Shown: positions 1 through 8,453, numbered from the stretch's first letter. The stretch is 64,000 nt of DNA from Lachnospiraceae bacterium UBA1818 (GCA_904419285.1 CAJFQZ010000007.1:95706-159705); one strand, 5' to 3'. Program-made: numbers and translations. The notes: generated by a model from the sequence alone, not told the origin.

Positions 1-495
1 TGGGGTGCCCAGGCGGGGATCTATTATCACTATGGAATCAATAAGACGGAGCTTCCGAAAAAACTCTCCGGTGTATTCAGGCATCGCGTGAGAAACCGCA
101 GGATACCTCTGGTCAGAGGATTTGACGATGTGTTTATGGCACCTCATTCCAGACACACAGAGGTCCCGCAGGATCTTCTTGAGGCGGATGAGAGGATCAC
201 GATCCTGGCAGATTCACGCCAGGCAGGTGTTTTCCTGTGCATGGCTGAAAATGGCAGGCAGGTTTTTGTCATGGGACATCCCGAGTATGACCGCATGACT
301 CTCGATTCTGAATACAAGAGGGATATCGGAAGAGGCCTGAATCCGCAGATTCCGGAAAATTATTATCCGGACGACGATCCGGAGAATAAACCCCTGCTCA
401 CATGGCGTTCCCATGCGAATAATCTTTACACAAACTGGCTGAACTATTATGTCTATCAGGTGACACCGTACGATCTGTACGGGACGCCGTTTTAG
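1..495 (+). CDS. metA: homoserine O-acyltransferase MetA (5' end outside window)
   Basis: C-terminal 164 residues of a MetA-family homoserine O-succinyl/acetyltransferase, which activates homoserine in methionine synthesis. The frame is open from base 1, so the start lies upstream. The segment GHPEYDR carries the His and Glu that complete the MetA catalytic triad; the catalytic Cys and the residue that sets acetyl versus succinyl specificity are off the window. SRHTEVP and the WLNYYVYQ C-terminus are typical of the family. An O-acetylhomoserine sulfhydrylase (metY, 41588) elsewhere in the window would use the product if it is O-acetylhomoserine, which is inference. Confidence 0.93.
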   Translation, partial: WGAQAGIYYHYGINKTELPKKLSGVFRHRVRNRRIPLVRGFDDVFMAPHSRHTEVPQDLLEADERITILADSRQAGVFLCMAENGRQVFVMGHPEYDRMTLDSEYKRDIGRGLNPQIPENYYPDDDPENKPLLTWRSHANNLYTNWLNYYVYQVTPYDLYGTPF

Positions 496-533
496 GGCCA
501 GATGGCAGAATACATAAAGAGGAGGACATTAAA

Positions 534-1709
534 GTGGACAGCAGTCATTTTTCGACCCTGATCAATGATTTTAAGCCGGGGATCTTCGGAGCCCTGAATG
601 AAAAAAAGGAAGAACTTCTTCGGGAAGGAAGAAAAGTCTATAATCTGTCGGTCGGGACACCGGATTTCCGGCCGGCGCCTCATGTGATGAAGGCGATGCA
701 GGACGCCTGCGGGAATCCGGAGAATTATAAATATTCTCTGGCGGATCTGCCGGAACTTCTTGAGGCGGTCTGTTATCGTTATGAAAAAAGATTCGGAGTA
801 CATATCAGTACAGATGAAGTGATGTCGGTCTACGGCTCTCAGGAGGCCATGGCACATATCGGCATGGTATTCTGCGACCCGGGTGATGTGATCCTTGTTC
901 CGAATCCGGGCTATCCGATGTTTGAGATGAGCGGGATCATGGCAAAGGCGGATGTGCAGTACTACAGTATAGAGGAAAAGAATGGCTACCTTCCGGATCT
1001 GGAGAGCATACCGGAAGAAACGCTGAAAAGGACAAAATATATGATCGTTTCCTATCCGCTGAATCCGGTCTGCGTCTGCGCGCCGGACGAGTTTTATGTG
1101 AAGCTGATCGCATTTGCAAAAAAGCATGATATCGTGATCCTGCACGACAATGCATATTCGGATATTACATTTACGGGAAAGCCGGGAAAGTCTTTCCTCT
1201 CCTTTGAGGGGGCAAAGGATGTGGGAGTTGAGTTCTATTCACTCTCCAAGTCCTATAATCTGACCGGGGCAAGAATCTCCTTTGTAGTCGGAAACCGTGA
1301 TATCATCAGCAGATTCCGTCTGCTCCGCTCTCAGATTGATTATGGGATCTTTTATCCGGTACAGCTGGCGGCGATCGCAGCCCTGACCGGACCGGATGAC
1401 TTTATCGAGGAGCAGAGAGAACAGTATGCGGCGCGCAATCGGGCATTGTGCGGCGGGCTGAGGAGTATCGGCTGGAATGTTCCGGACAGCCAGGGGACTA
1501 TGTTTGTCTGGGCTCGGATTCCAGAGGGATACGAATCTTCGGCAGATTTCTGCATGAAGCTGATGGAGCAGACCGGTGTGATCGTGACCCCGGGAAGCGC
1601 CTTCGGAAGTAATGGAGAGGGATTTGTCCGGATGGCTCTGGTAGTGGACCTGGAGATGATCTCGGAGATCATCCGTGTACTTGACGCATCCGGTATATTC
1701 AGGAGATAG
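534..1709 (+). CDS. PLP-dependent class I/II aminotransferase
   Basis: 391-residue fold-type I aminotransferase. GTG start at 534 has GGAGG at 521-525. Visible PLP features are the phosphate-side NPGYP (about residues 124-128), the NP-containing SYPLNPV (173-179), DNAY (205-208), and SLSKSYNLTGAR with Schiff-base Lys near 239. It resembles LL-diaminopimelate or alanine/aspartate-type aminotransferases (DapL-like group), but substrate cannot be read from sequence. It lies 38 bp after metA and 30 bp before the dUTPase, all same strand, so possibly co-transcribed. Confidence 0.85.
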   Translation: MDSSHFSTLINDFKPGIFGALNEKKEELLREGRKVYNLSVGTPDFRPAPHVMKAMQDACGNPENYKYSLADLPELLEAVCYRYEKRFGVHISTDEVMSVYGSQEAMAHIGMVFCDPGDVILVPNPGYPMFEMSGIMAKADVQYYSIEEKNGYLPDLESIPEETLKRTKYMIVSYPLNPVCVCAPDEFYVKLIAFAKKHDIVILHDNAYSDITFTGKPGKSFLSFEGAKDVGVEFYSLSKSYNLTGARISFVVGNRDIISRFRLLRSQIDYGIFYPVQLAAIAALTGPDDFIEEQREQYAARNRALCGGLRSIGWNVPDSQGTMFVWARIPEGYESSADFCMKLMEQTGVIVTPGSAFGSNGEGFVRMALVVDLEMISEIIRVLDASGIFRR

Positions 1710-1739
1710 GGATTCGGAGAAAGGACAGGGAGAGACAGA

Positions 1740-2258
1740 ATGAACAGGATAGCAAAGTTTGAGAAGGTGAGTTTTGAGCAGTTCCTGGAAGGCTGGGCAG
1801 ATACGTTTGGTCATGCGGAAGAGGAGAATGTCAGGGAGATCTACGAACAGCTCCGGCTCCCCCGCAGAGCGACCGCGGGCAGCGCGGGGTATGATTTCTT
1901 CGCCCCGGCAGATCTGGTGCTCCGTCCGGGTGAGACAGTTAAGGTGCCTACAGGGATCCGCGTGTGGATGGAGCCGGAATGGGTGCTGAAGTGTTATCCC
2001 CGGAGCGGTCTGGGATTTAAGTACAGGCTGCAGCTCAACAACACGGTCGGGATCATTGACAGCGATTACTACTATTCGGACAATGAAGGGCATATATTCG
2101 CCAAGCTCACGAACGATACCAACGAGGACAGGACAGTGGAGATCGCGGCGGGATCCGGATTCATGCAGGGAATCTTCGTAGAATACGGGATCACTGTAGA
2201 TGATGACGTGACGGATGTGCGCAACGGCGGTTTCGGCAGTACAACAAAGCAGGGCTGA
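1740..2258 (+). CDS. dut: dUTP diphosphatase (trimeric dUTPase family)
   Basis: 172-residue dUTPase/dCTP-deaminase fold protein that would hydrolyse dUTP to dUMP. The five dUTPase motifs can be traced: AGYDFFAP (motif 1), PRSGLGFKY (2), NTVGIIDSDYY (3), GFMQGIFV (4) and NGGFGST near the C-terminus (5). The motif-3 region carries an insert with extra tyrosines, and the N-terminus has about 40 residues before motif 1, slightly longer than the compact enzyme; this form is common in Clostridia. Start ATG 1740 follows a GGGAGAGA ribosome-binding region. Confidence 0.88.
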   Translation: MNRIAKFEKVSFEQFLEGWADTFGHAEEENVREIYEQLRLPRRATAGSAGYDFFAPADLVLRPGETVKVPTGIRVWMEPEWVLKCYPRSGLGFKYRLQLNNTVGIIDSDYYYSDNEGHIFAKLTNDTNEDRTVEIAAGSGFMQGIFVEYGITVDDDVTDVRNGGFGSTTKQG

Positions 2259-2347
2259 GCCCGTAAGCTTACAAAAATGTAAGTGCATTTAAGAAAATCG
2301 TAAGGAAATCATATGGAAGAATACAGCTGTGTTCTTTATACTGTATA

Positions 2348-2376
2348 TCAGATGAGGGGCCAACCCCTGAATCTGA
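2348..2376 (+). other. imperfect hairpin in dut / small-protein gap
   Basis: The 162-bp gap after dut contains an imperfect hairpin (TCAGAT...AGGGG/CCCCT...ATCTGA, 2348-2376) and a short GTAAGCTTAC palindrome at 2266-2275. There is no T-run, so it is not a good intrinsic terminator. It may be part of the untranslated leader of the small membrane protein. Confidence 0.35.
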
Positions 2377-2420
2377 GGATGACTGTTTGGATAAACTATG
2401 AAAAAGGCAGGAGATACGGT

Positions 2421-2627
2421 ATGAAATGGATCAAAAGGCTGTGTTCTTTCATTTTTTTATGTGTTCTGATCGCAGGAGGAATCCTGCTCTGGCAGGGATA
2501 CAGAGAGTACAGGGAAGCGCTTCAGACCAAAAGTGTAGAAGAGATGGCTCGGCAGATCGAGTCAGAACTAGGGCAGAGACAGGCGCAGGTTCTGGAAAAA
2601 ATGAGAAAAGCAGGATATCTGGAATAG
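2421..2627 (+). CDS. small single-pass membrane protein, unknown function
   Basis: 68-residue protein. The chosen ATG 2421 has a GGCAGGAG ribosome-binding site at 2407-2414; an upstream in-frame ATG at 2313 lacks this and would add 36 unrelated residues. It begins MKWIKRL, followed by one hydrophobic segment (about residues 7-22, FIFLCVLIAGGILLW), then a charged, probably helical tail rich in Glu, Gln and Arg. It could be a signal-anchored surface helix. It lies upstream of the GerA gene, but a functional link is not evident. Confidence 0.55.
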   Translation: MKWIKRLCSFIFLCVLIAGGILLWQGYREYREALQTKSVEEMARQIESELGQRQAQVLEKMRKAGYLE

Positions 2628-2729
2628 GCGGCTGCAGTATGCATAGTTTTCCTGATAAGAGGAGAATCTAACCATAGAACCGCAAGGACAGATCGTGAGG
2701 TCTTCCGGCAGAAAAGGGGAATGGATTCT

Positions 2730-4097
2730 ATGGTTGAGAAGAATGAAAAAAAGATCAGTGCTTCTTTTGAGGAGAACATAACATACATGAATCAGATCCT
2801 TCCGGTGAAAGAAAGCTTTGATATCATCCGGAGAGAGATCGGGATCGGAGGAAGATCCTCTGTATTTTATTACATCGACGGCTTTGTAAAGGACGAGGCC
2901 ATGCTGAAGATCATGGACTCCTTTCTGTCGGTGGAGGAGAAAGACATGCCTGAGGACGCTGAAGCCTTTGCCAGAAAGAATGTGCCTTATGTTGAGGTTG
3001 ATGTACTGGAAGACTTTGATCAGGTGCTCAGGAACGTTCTGTCAGGAGCGGCGGTCCTCTTTATAGACGGGTACAGTGAGTGCGTCTGCATTGACTGCCG
3101 TACCTATCCGGCGAGAAGTGTGGACGAGCCGGATAAGGATAAATCTCTGAGAGGTTCCAGAGACGGATTTGTAGAGACAATCGTTTTCAATACTGCTCTG
3201 ATCCGCAGGCGGATCAGAGACCCTCATCTCGTGATGGAGATGATGGAAGCGGGGCAGGCTTCGAGGACGGATATCGCGCTCTGCTATATGCAGGACAGGG
3301 TGGACAAAGAACTTCTGCAGAATCTGAAAAGCAGGATCGAGAGCCTGAAGGTGGACGATCTGAGGATGAATCAGCAGAGCCTTGCGGAAGCTCTTTTTAA
3401 GAGAAAATGGTTCAATCCGTTTCCGAAATTTAAATATACAGAGCGCCCGGATACAGCGGCGGCCTGCGTGCTGGAGGGGAAAGTTGTGATCCTGGTGGAC
3501 AATTCTCCTTCTGCCATGATCCTTCCGACCTCTATACTGGACATGATCGAAGAGGCGAATGACTATTATTTCCCGACGCTCACAGGAGTATATCTGAAAA
3601 CGGCAAGGATCCTGATCACTGTGGCCACTGTATTTTTTACTCCGCTGTATCTGCTCTTTATGCAGAATCAGGAGTGGCTTCCTGAGGCGTTTGAGTTTGT
3701 CGCCGTGAGAGATACAGTCAATATCCCGCTGATCTTCCAGTTCCTGCTGCTGGAGATATCCATCGACGGGCTGCGGCTCGCGGCAATGAACACACCGACT
3801 ATGCTCAGCACGCCGCTCAGCGTGATCGCAGGTATTGTGATGGGAGAGTTCTCGGTGCAGTCGGGGTGGTTCAACAGTGAGGTGATGCTGTACATGGCGT
3901 TCGTAGCAGTGGCAAACTATACACAGCCTAATTTCGAGCTCGGCTACGCCCTGAAATTCATGCGCCTGCTGCTTCTTATACTGACTGCGTGTTTCAATCT
4001 GTACGGATTTATCCTGGGGTGTATCCTGGTCCTCTGTTTCCTGATCTTCAACAAGACTCTGTCGGGAAGAAATTATCTGAATGTAAAACTGAACTGA
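2730..4097 (+). CDS. GerA-family spore germination protein (A subunit)
   Basis: 455-residue protein of the GerA germinant-receptor A-subunit family: a hydrophilic N-terminal region (about 1-280) and a C-terminal membrane part with several helices. ATG 2730 sits 9 bases after AAAGGGGA; ATG 2721 abuts it and is too close. Conserved family features include FIDGYSEC, the ESSEP-like region replaced by SRDGFVETI with NTALIRRRIRDP, the VDNSPSAMILP stretch and the NTPTMLSTPLSVIAG membrane segment. It indicates a spore former. No B or C subunit follows, so it is an orphan A subunit or acts with subunits elsewhere. Confidence 0.87.
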   Translation: MVEKNEKKISASFEENITYMNQILPVKESFDIIRREIGIGGRSSVFYYIDGFVKDEAMLKIMDSFLSVEEKDMPEDAEAFARKNVPYVEVDVLEDFDQVLRNVLSGAAVLFIDGYSECVCIDCRTYPARSVDEPDKDKSLRGSRDGFVETIVFNTALIRRRIRDPHLVMEMMEAGQASRTDIALCYMQDRVDKELLQNLKSRIESLKVDDLRMNQQSLAEALFKRKWFNPFPKFKYTERPDTAAACVLEGKVVILVDNSPSAMILPTSILDMIEEANDYYFPTLTGVYLKTARILITVATVFFTPLYLLFMQNQEWLPEAFEFVAVRDTVNIPLIFQFLLLEISIDGLRLAAMNTPTMLSTPLSVIAGIVMGEFSVQSGWFNSEVMLYMAFVAVANYTQPNFELGYALKFMRLLLLILTACFNLYGFILGCILVLCFLIFNKTLSGRNYLNVKLN

Positions 4098-4128
4098 CCG
4101 TCTGACCGCTTCATTTTTCTGAAAAGTT

Positions 4129-4157
4129 TTGATTAATATCAGAAAAAATGCTATGAT
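4129..4157 (+). promoter_or_regulatory. sigma-A-type promoter for degV
   Basis: TTGATT (4129-4134), 17-bp spacer, TATGAT (4152-4157), in the gap between the GerA gene and the DegV gene. Match to TTGACA/TATAAT with ideal spacing. Confidence 0.6.
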
Positions 4158-4217
4158 ATTCAAAGATAAGTCCGTCTTTACCAGGGGGACAAATACAGAT
4201 CCGGGAGGAATCGAGAT

Positions 4218-5081
4218 ATGAGAGATTTTGTGATTACAGTGAACAGCACGGTGGACCTGCCGAGGGAATGGCTGGAAGAGAGGAATGTTCCGGTGATTCC
4301 GTTAAAATATACGATCGACGGAGAGACCTACACGGATATGTACGGCCTGTCGGCAAAAGAATTTTTTGACAAGCTCAGGGAGGGCCACATGTCGGTGACC
4401 TCCCAGATCAATCCCGGGGAGGCTGAGGAGATGCTCGAGCCTTTTCTGAAAGAAGGAAAGGATATTCTTCATCTGGGCTTCTCTTCAGGGCTCAGCGGAA
4501 CGCTGAACAGCATGAAGATCGCAGAGGCAGAACTCTCTGAAAAATACCCGGAGGCAAAGATCATCATTATCGATACGCTCTGCGCCTGCCTGGGGGAGGG
4601 CCTTCTTCTGTACAAGGCGCTTCAGCTCAAAGAAAAAGGAAAGACGATCGATGAGATCGCGCAGTGGGTCGAGGAGAATAAGCTGCACATCTGCCATGAT
4701 GTGACGGTGGATGACCTGAACCATCTCCACAGGGGAGGACGCATCTCGAAGACGACCGCGGTTCTCGGCACGCTGGTGCAGATCAAGCCGATCATACATA
4801 TGGACAATAACGGAAAACTCCAGGTGATCGGCAAAGAGCGCGGGCGTAAGAAGTCGCTGAACAGGATCGTGGATATGGCAGTGGAACAGTCAAAGGGATG
4901 GGATAATGATATTATCATGATCACCCACGGAGACTGTATCGAGGATGCAGAGTATGTGGCAAAACTGGTGCGGGAAAAAATGGGGATCGATAATATTCTG
5001 ATCAATAATATCGGTACGGTGATCGGGAGCCATACCGGCCCGGGCGTCGTAGCGGTGTTCTGCATGGGAAATAAACGGTAA
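4218..5081 (+). CDS. DegV family fatty-acid-binding protein
   Basis: 287-residue DegV/FakB-type protein. The family binds a fatty acid and in Firmicutes can present it to the FakA kinase for phospholipid synthesis. Visible features: N-terminal ITVNSTVDLP, the TSQINPGE segment, FSSGLSGTLNS with the Ser residues that hold the carboxylate, DTLCACLGEG, the HRGGRISK motif (RGGRIS, family signature) and a C-terminal IGTVIGSHTGPG. Length matches the family. The start at 4218 is preceded by GGGAGGAA. A FakA partner is not in the window. Confidence 0.9.
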   Translation: MRDFVITVNSTVDLPREWLEERNVPVIPLKYTIDGETYTDMYGLSAKEFFDKLREGHMSVTSQINPGEAEEMLEPFLKEGKDILHLGFSSGLSGTLNSMKIAEAELSEKYPEAKIIIIDTLCACLGEGLLLYKALQLKEKGKTIDEIAQWVEENKLHICHDVTVDDLNHLHRGGRISKTTAVLGTLVQIKPIIHMDNNGKLQVIGKERGRKKSLNRIVDMAVEQSKGWDNDIIMITHGDCIEDAEYVAKLVREKMGIDNILINNIGTVIGSHTGPGVVAVFCMGNKR

Positions 5082-5096
5082 AAAAGAGAAAAAGTG

Positions 5097-5125
5097 TTGA
5101 CATGAGAGAGTGGATATGGTAAATT
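5097..5125 (+). promoter_or_regulatory. promoter of infC-rpmI-rplT
   Basis: TTGACA (5097-5102), 17-bp spacer, TAAATT (5120-5125). Transcription would start near 5132, giving an approximately 200-nt leader before infC. Part of the spacer (5106-5116) is an 11-bp inverted match to 5158-5168. Confidence 0.75.
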
Positions 5126-5131
5126 AATAGA

Positions 5132-5280
5132 CGCGTTAAGCAAAAAACAAAGTAGAGTATCCACTCTCACCGCAGCACGATCGGGTGACTGACGGTCTGA
5201 TATTGATTCAAGAGTTTCCGCGGAAGAGCGGAGGACTGTATTGATTGTCGGGTGGATATGATATTCACTCGTTTTTTTGT
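5132..5280 (+). promoter_or_regulatory. infC leader with terminator/antiterminator structure
   Basis: Leader of the IF3-L35-L20 operon. A terminator-like hairpin at 5251-5270 (GGTGGATAT...ATTCACTC) is followed by seven T residues (5272-5278) before the infC ribosome-binding site. The segment TATCCAC at 5158-5164 is complementary to GTGGATA at 5252-5258, so pairing of the two would dissolve the terminator. This is the layout of an attenuator. In Bacillus, L20 represses the same operon through its leader, so an L20-responsive leader is the likely interpretation, but the L20-binding fold was not verified. Confidence 0.6.
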
Positions 5281-5333
5281 GTTTTCGCAGAGGAAAACCT
5301 GAAAGGAAATTCATTTTACGGAGGTATACGACA

Positions 5334-5840
5334 ATTAGCGATTTAATGATTAACGAGCAGATCAGAGACAGAGAAGTACGTCTGATCGGTGAGGATGGGG
5401 AACAGTTGGGTATCATGTCAGCCAGAGAGGCAATGAAGATCGCCATGGAGGCAGAACTTGACCTGGTTAAGATCGCACCTACGGCAAAACCGCCGGTCTG
5501 CAAGATCATTGATTACGGTAAGTATAAGTATGAGCAGACCAGAAAAGAGAAAGAAGCCAAAAAGAAGCAGAGAACTGTTGAGATCAAAGAAGTGCGTTTA
5601 TCACCGAACATCGATACGAATGACCTGAATACAAAAGTGAACAACGCCAAGAAGTTCATCTCGAAGGGAAATAAAGTTAAGGTTACGCTGCGTTTCCGCG
5701 GACGAGAGATGGCTCATGTTCAGCAGAGCAGACATATTCTGGATGATTTCGCAGAGATGCTTTCCGATATCGCGGTTGTTGAGAAAGCGCCGAAGCTGGA
5801 AGGCAGAAATATGAGCATGGTTTTAACTGAAAAACGTTAA
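5334..5840 (+). CDS. infC: translation initiation factor IF-3
   Basis: 168-residue IF3: binds the 30S subunit, blocks 50S joining and proofreads initiator codon choice. The start is assigned to AUU at 5334-5336, 9 bases after GGAGG (5320-5324), giving the typical IF3 N-terminus [18 protein letters not shown] (Ile read as Met). The first in-frame ATG (5346) is 21 bases from the site, too far, and the TTG at 5277 overlaps the terminator T-run. A non-AUG start is a known IF3 autoregulation device in other bacteria. Contains the N-domain, the Lys-rich linker (EKEAKKKQR) and C-domain segment [14 protein letters not shown]. First gene of the operon with rpmI and rplT. Confidence 0.93.
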   Translation: MSDLMINEQIRDREVRLIGEDGEQLGIMSAREAMKIAMEAELDLVKIAPTAKPPVCKIIDYGKYKYEQTRKEKEAKKKQRTVEIKEVRLSPNIDTNDLNTKVNNAKKFISKGNKVKVTLRFRGREMAHVQQSRHILDDFAEMLSDIAVVEKAPKLEGRNMSMVLTEKR

Positions 5841-5898
5841 AAACATAGAATCCGGGATGAAGATCCTGAAAGGCAGCACAATAAAGGAGGAAATTATC

Positions 5899-6096
5899 AT
5901 GCCAAAAATCAAAACAAATAGAGCGGCAGCAAAACGCTTCAAAAAGACAGGTACAGGAAAACTGAAAAGAAATAAAGCTTACAAGAGCCATATCTTAACG
6001 AAAAAGTCTACAAAGAGAAAAAGAAATCTCAGACAGGCGACGATTACAGATGCAACAAATGTAAAGAACATGAAGAAGGTTTTACCTTATCTGTAA
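5899..6096 (+). CDS. rpmI: 50S ribosomal protein L35
   Basis: 65-residue basic protein starting [18 protein letters not shown], the L35 signature, ending KKVLPYL. ATG 5899 is preceded by AAAGGAGG (5883-5890). An upstream in-frame ATG at 5857 would add 14 unrelated residues. Middle gene of the IF3-L35-L20 operon, 58 bp after infC and 31 bp before rplT. Confidence 0.97.
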   Translation: MPKIKTNRAAAKRFKKTGTGKLKRNKAYKSHILTKKSTKRKRNLRQATITDATNVKNMKKVLPYL

Positions 6097-6127
6097 GATT
6101 TGGAAGTTGATGAAGGAGGATTAAGAA

Positions 6128-6484
6128 ATGGCAAGAATCAAAGGCGGAATGAACGCTAAGAAGAAACATAACAGAACACTGAAACTGGCAAAAGGATACA
6201 GAGGAGCACGTTCCAAGCAGTACAGAGTTGCAAAACAGTCTGTAATGAGAGCTCTTACATCTGCTTATGCAGGAAGAAAGCAGCGCAAACGTCAGATGAG
6301 ACAGCTGTGGATCGCACGTATCAACGCAGCGGCAAGAATGAACGGACTTTCCTACAGCAAGTTCATGCACGGCCTGAAGCTGGCTGACGTGGATATGAAC
6401 AGAAAAATGCTTGCTGAGCTGGCAGTAAATGACAAAGAAGGATTCGCGACACTCGCAGCACTTGCGAAAGAGAAAATCGCGTAA
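6128..6484 (+). CDS. rplT: 50S ribosomal protein L20
   Basis: 118-residue L20, which binds 23S rRNA early in 50S assembly and in Firmicutes also represses its own operon through the leader. Begins [19 protein letters not shown] and contains [34 protein letters not shown] and a C-terminal [13 protein letters not shown] segment; length is normal. GGAGGA at 6115-6120 is the ribosome-binding site. Last gene of the operon, followed by a terminator. Confidence 0.97.
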   Translation: MARIKGGMNAKKKHNRTLKLAKGYRGARSKQYRVAKQSVMRALTSAYAGRKQRKRQMRQLWIARINAAARMNGLSYSKFMHGLKLADVDMNRKMLAELAVNDKEGFATLAALAKEKIA

Positions 6485-6496
6485 GATATAGAACGG

Positions 6497-6528
6497 AGAT
6501 CCGGTCCCGGAAGGGATCGGATCTTTTC
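6497..6528 (+). terminator. intrinsic terminator after rplT
   Basis: Twelve-bp stem with one G-U pair (AGATCCGGTCCC, 6497-6508, with GGGATCGGATCT, 6513-6524), GGAA loop, then TTTTCTG. Positioned 13 bp after the rplT stop. Confidence 0.85.
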
Positions 6529-6585
6529 TGTTGTATGATAACGCAGAAATATGCAGGAAGTGTCATGCAGATTGAACAAAAATAG

Positions 6586-6614
6586 TTGACTTTTCTGTCT
6601 CTGCGTGATAAAGT
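6586..6614 (+). promoter_or_regulatory. promoter of the T-box leader
   Basis: TTGACT (6586-6591), 17-bp spacer, TAAAGT (6609-6614), directly upstream of the T-box RNA. Confidence 0.6.
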
Positions 6615-6623
6615 TTGACTAAA

Positions 6624-6900
6624 CCGTTGAAGAAGAGTAAGTAGCTTTATCGATCTGCCTTACAGAGAGCTGCGGGCGGTGGGATCGCAGCATGCCGGAC
6701 ATAAGGTGAATGGGCTTCTGAGGGCGAGCTGAACAGAGGAGTAGGCGAGCCGGAGAGTAAACTCCGTTAATAAAAGGAGCATATGTCTGTATGCAATGAG
6801 TGGATGTGATTTCACATCAAGCCGGGTGGCACCGCAGGAGTCTGAATAGCAGCTCTTGTCCCTGCAATCGTTTATGTTGTGTGGGACAGGAGCTTTTTTG
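6624..6900 (+). promoter_or_regulatory. T-box leader, predicted to sense tRNA-Trp
   Basis: Class I T-box. Stem I: lower helix AGAAG (6631-6635) with CTTCT (6715-6719); S-turn strand AGTA (6636-6639) opposite GAA (6708-6710); upper helix CTTTAT (6645-6650) with ATAAGG (6701-6706). The nucleotides after GAA are TGG (6711-6713), the Trp codon. The T-box sequence GGGTGGCACCGCAG is at 6824-6837; its variable base is C (6830), which pairs with discriminator G, the base of bacterial tRNA-Trp. Terminator: AGCTCTTGTCCC (6851-6862) with GGGACAGGAGCT (6883-6894), then T-run. Controls the downstream trpB-like gene. Confidence 0.92.
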
Positions 6901-7021
6901 TATGTCCGGGGGAGAGCCTGAAAGGCAGTGCGGCGGGATCCGCCATGAGGATGCACCTCTGACGGCTTGAAAAATCCGCGGGCAGAGAAACTCCGGTCCC
7001 GGAAGAAGAAAGGAGTAAGAA

Positions 7022-8407
7022 ATGAGCGAAAAGAAAATCCCTTACAAAATCTATCTTGAGGAGAGCGAGATGCCGAAGGAATGGTACAATGTGCGGGCGG
7101 ATATGAAGAATAAGCCGGCGCCGCTCCTGAATCCGGCGACACTGCAGCCCATGACAGCGGAGGAACTCGGAGCGGTATTCTGCGAGGAACTGGTAAAGCA
7201 GGAACTGGACAATGACAACAGATATATTGAGATCCCGGAGAAGATCAGAGACTTTTACAAGATGTATCGTCCTGCGCCGCTGGTAAGAGCATACTGCCTG
7301 GAAGAGAAGCTCCAGACCCCGGCAAAGATCTATTATAAGTTCGAGGGAAACAATACAAGCGGAAGCCATAAGCTGAATTCTGCTATCGCACAGGCGTATT
7401 ATGCGAAGGAACAGGGGCTGAAAGGAGTGACCACGGAGACCGGGGCAGGACAGTGGGGAACCGCGCTGTCCATGGCATGTGCATATCTGGATCTTGACTG
7501 CAGAGTATTCATGGTAAAGTGCTCTTATGAGCAGAAACCGTTCCGGCGCGAGGTGATGAGGACGTATGGGGCGAGCGTTACGCCGTCTCCGTCCGAGACA
7601 ACGGAAGTGGGGAGAAAGATACTTGCAGAGCACCCCGGAACGACAGGAAGCCTTGGGTGTGCGATCTCTGAGGCGGTAGAGGTGGCGACTCACACAGAAG
7701 GATACCGCTATGTGCTTGGCAGCGTGCTCAATCAGGTCCTGCTCCATCAGTCCATCATCGGCGTGGAGACGAAGATCGCCATGGATAAGTACGGGATCAA
7801 ACCGGATATCATTATCGGATGTGCAGGAGGCGGATCAAATCTGGGAGGTCTGATCTCTCCGTTCATGGGCGAGAAGCTCCGCGGTGAGGCGGATTATCAG
7901 TTTATCGCTGTAGAGCCGGCGTCCTGCCCGAGCCTTACACGGGGTGTTTTCGCATATGATTACTGCGATACGGGAATGGTCTGCCCACTGGCGAAGATGT
8001 ACACTCTCGGAAGCGGATTCATTCCGTCGGCAAACCATGCGGGCGGACTCAGATATCACGGCATGAGTTCTGTCCTGTCCCAGCTCTACCACGACGGATA
8101 TATGGAGGCGCGCGCTGTGGAGCAGACTTCCGTATTTGAGGCGGCGGAGCAGTTCGCGAGGGTGGAAGGCATCCTTCCGGCTCCGGAGAGCAGCCATGCG
8201 ATCAAGGCTGCCATTGATGAGGCGCTGAAGTGCAAAGAGACAGGAGAGGAGAAGACGATTCTGTTCGGCCTGACCGGCACGGGATATTTCGATATGGTCG
8301 CGTATGAGAAATTTAATAACGGAGAGATGACGGATTATATCCCGACAGATGAAGATCTGAAAGCTGGATTTGACGGCATTCCGAGGTTCCCCGGGAATAT
8401 GGAGTAA
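7022..8407 (+). CDS. TrpB-like tryptophan synthase beta (TrpB2 type)
   Basis: 461-residue PLP enzyme of the TrpB2 group, longer at the N-terminus than standard TrpB (about 400). It would condense serine with indole to give tryptophan. Visible: RPAPLVRA, EGNNTSGSHKLNSA with the PLP Lys near 117, TETGAGQWGTALS, and the phosphate-binding GCAGGGSNLGG. The gene stands alone: no trpA or other trp genes adjoin it, so it may salvage free indole. Its Trp T-box leader agrees with a role in tryptophan supply. Start ATG 7022 follows AAAGGAG. Confidence 0.9.
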   Translation: MSEKKIPYKIYLEESEMPKEWYNVRADMKNKPAPLLNPATLQPMTAEELGAVFCEELVKQELDNDNRYIEIPEKIRDFYKMYRPAPLVRAYCLEEKLQTPAKIYYKFEGNNTSGSHKLNSAIAQAYYAKEQGLKGVTTETGAGQWGTALSMACAYLDLDCRVFMVKCSYEQKPFRREVMRTYGASVTPSPSETTEVGRKILAEHPGTTGSLGCAISEAVEVATHTEGYRYVLGSVLNQVLLHQSIIGVETKIAMDKYGIKPDIIIGCAGGGSNLGGLISPFMGEKLRGEADYQFIAVEPASCPSLTRGVFAYDYCDTGMVCPLAKMYTLGSGFIPSANHAGGLRYHGMSSVLSQLYHDGYMEARAVEQTSVFEAAEQFARVEGILPAPESSHAIKAAIDEALKCKETGEEKTILFGLTGTGYFDMVAYEKFNNGEMTDYIPTDEDLKAGFDGIPRFPGNME

Positions 8408-8453
8408 AAATTCGAATCACCGGAAGTGCTAAAAGACATATTACAGGATTGTG

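Noticed and set aside
1239-2288. Long antisense open frames opposite aminotransferase/dut and the GerA gene (for example 3042-4163 minus)
   Set aside because: They lie opposite genes with strong protein-family signatures, have no ribosome-binding sites or recognisable domains, and are His/Arg/Cys-rich in the way typical of antisense translations.
6711-6719. Phe (TTC, 6716-6718) or Gly (GGG, 6712-6714) as the T-box specifier
   Set aside because: TTC lies within the lower helix paired to AGAAG. The variable T-box base C fits discriminator G of tRNA-Trp, not the A or U expected for Phe or Gly.
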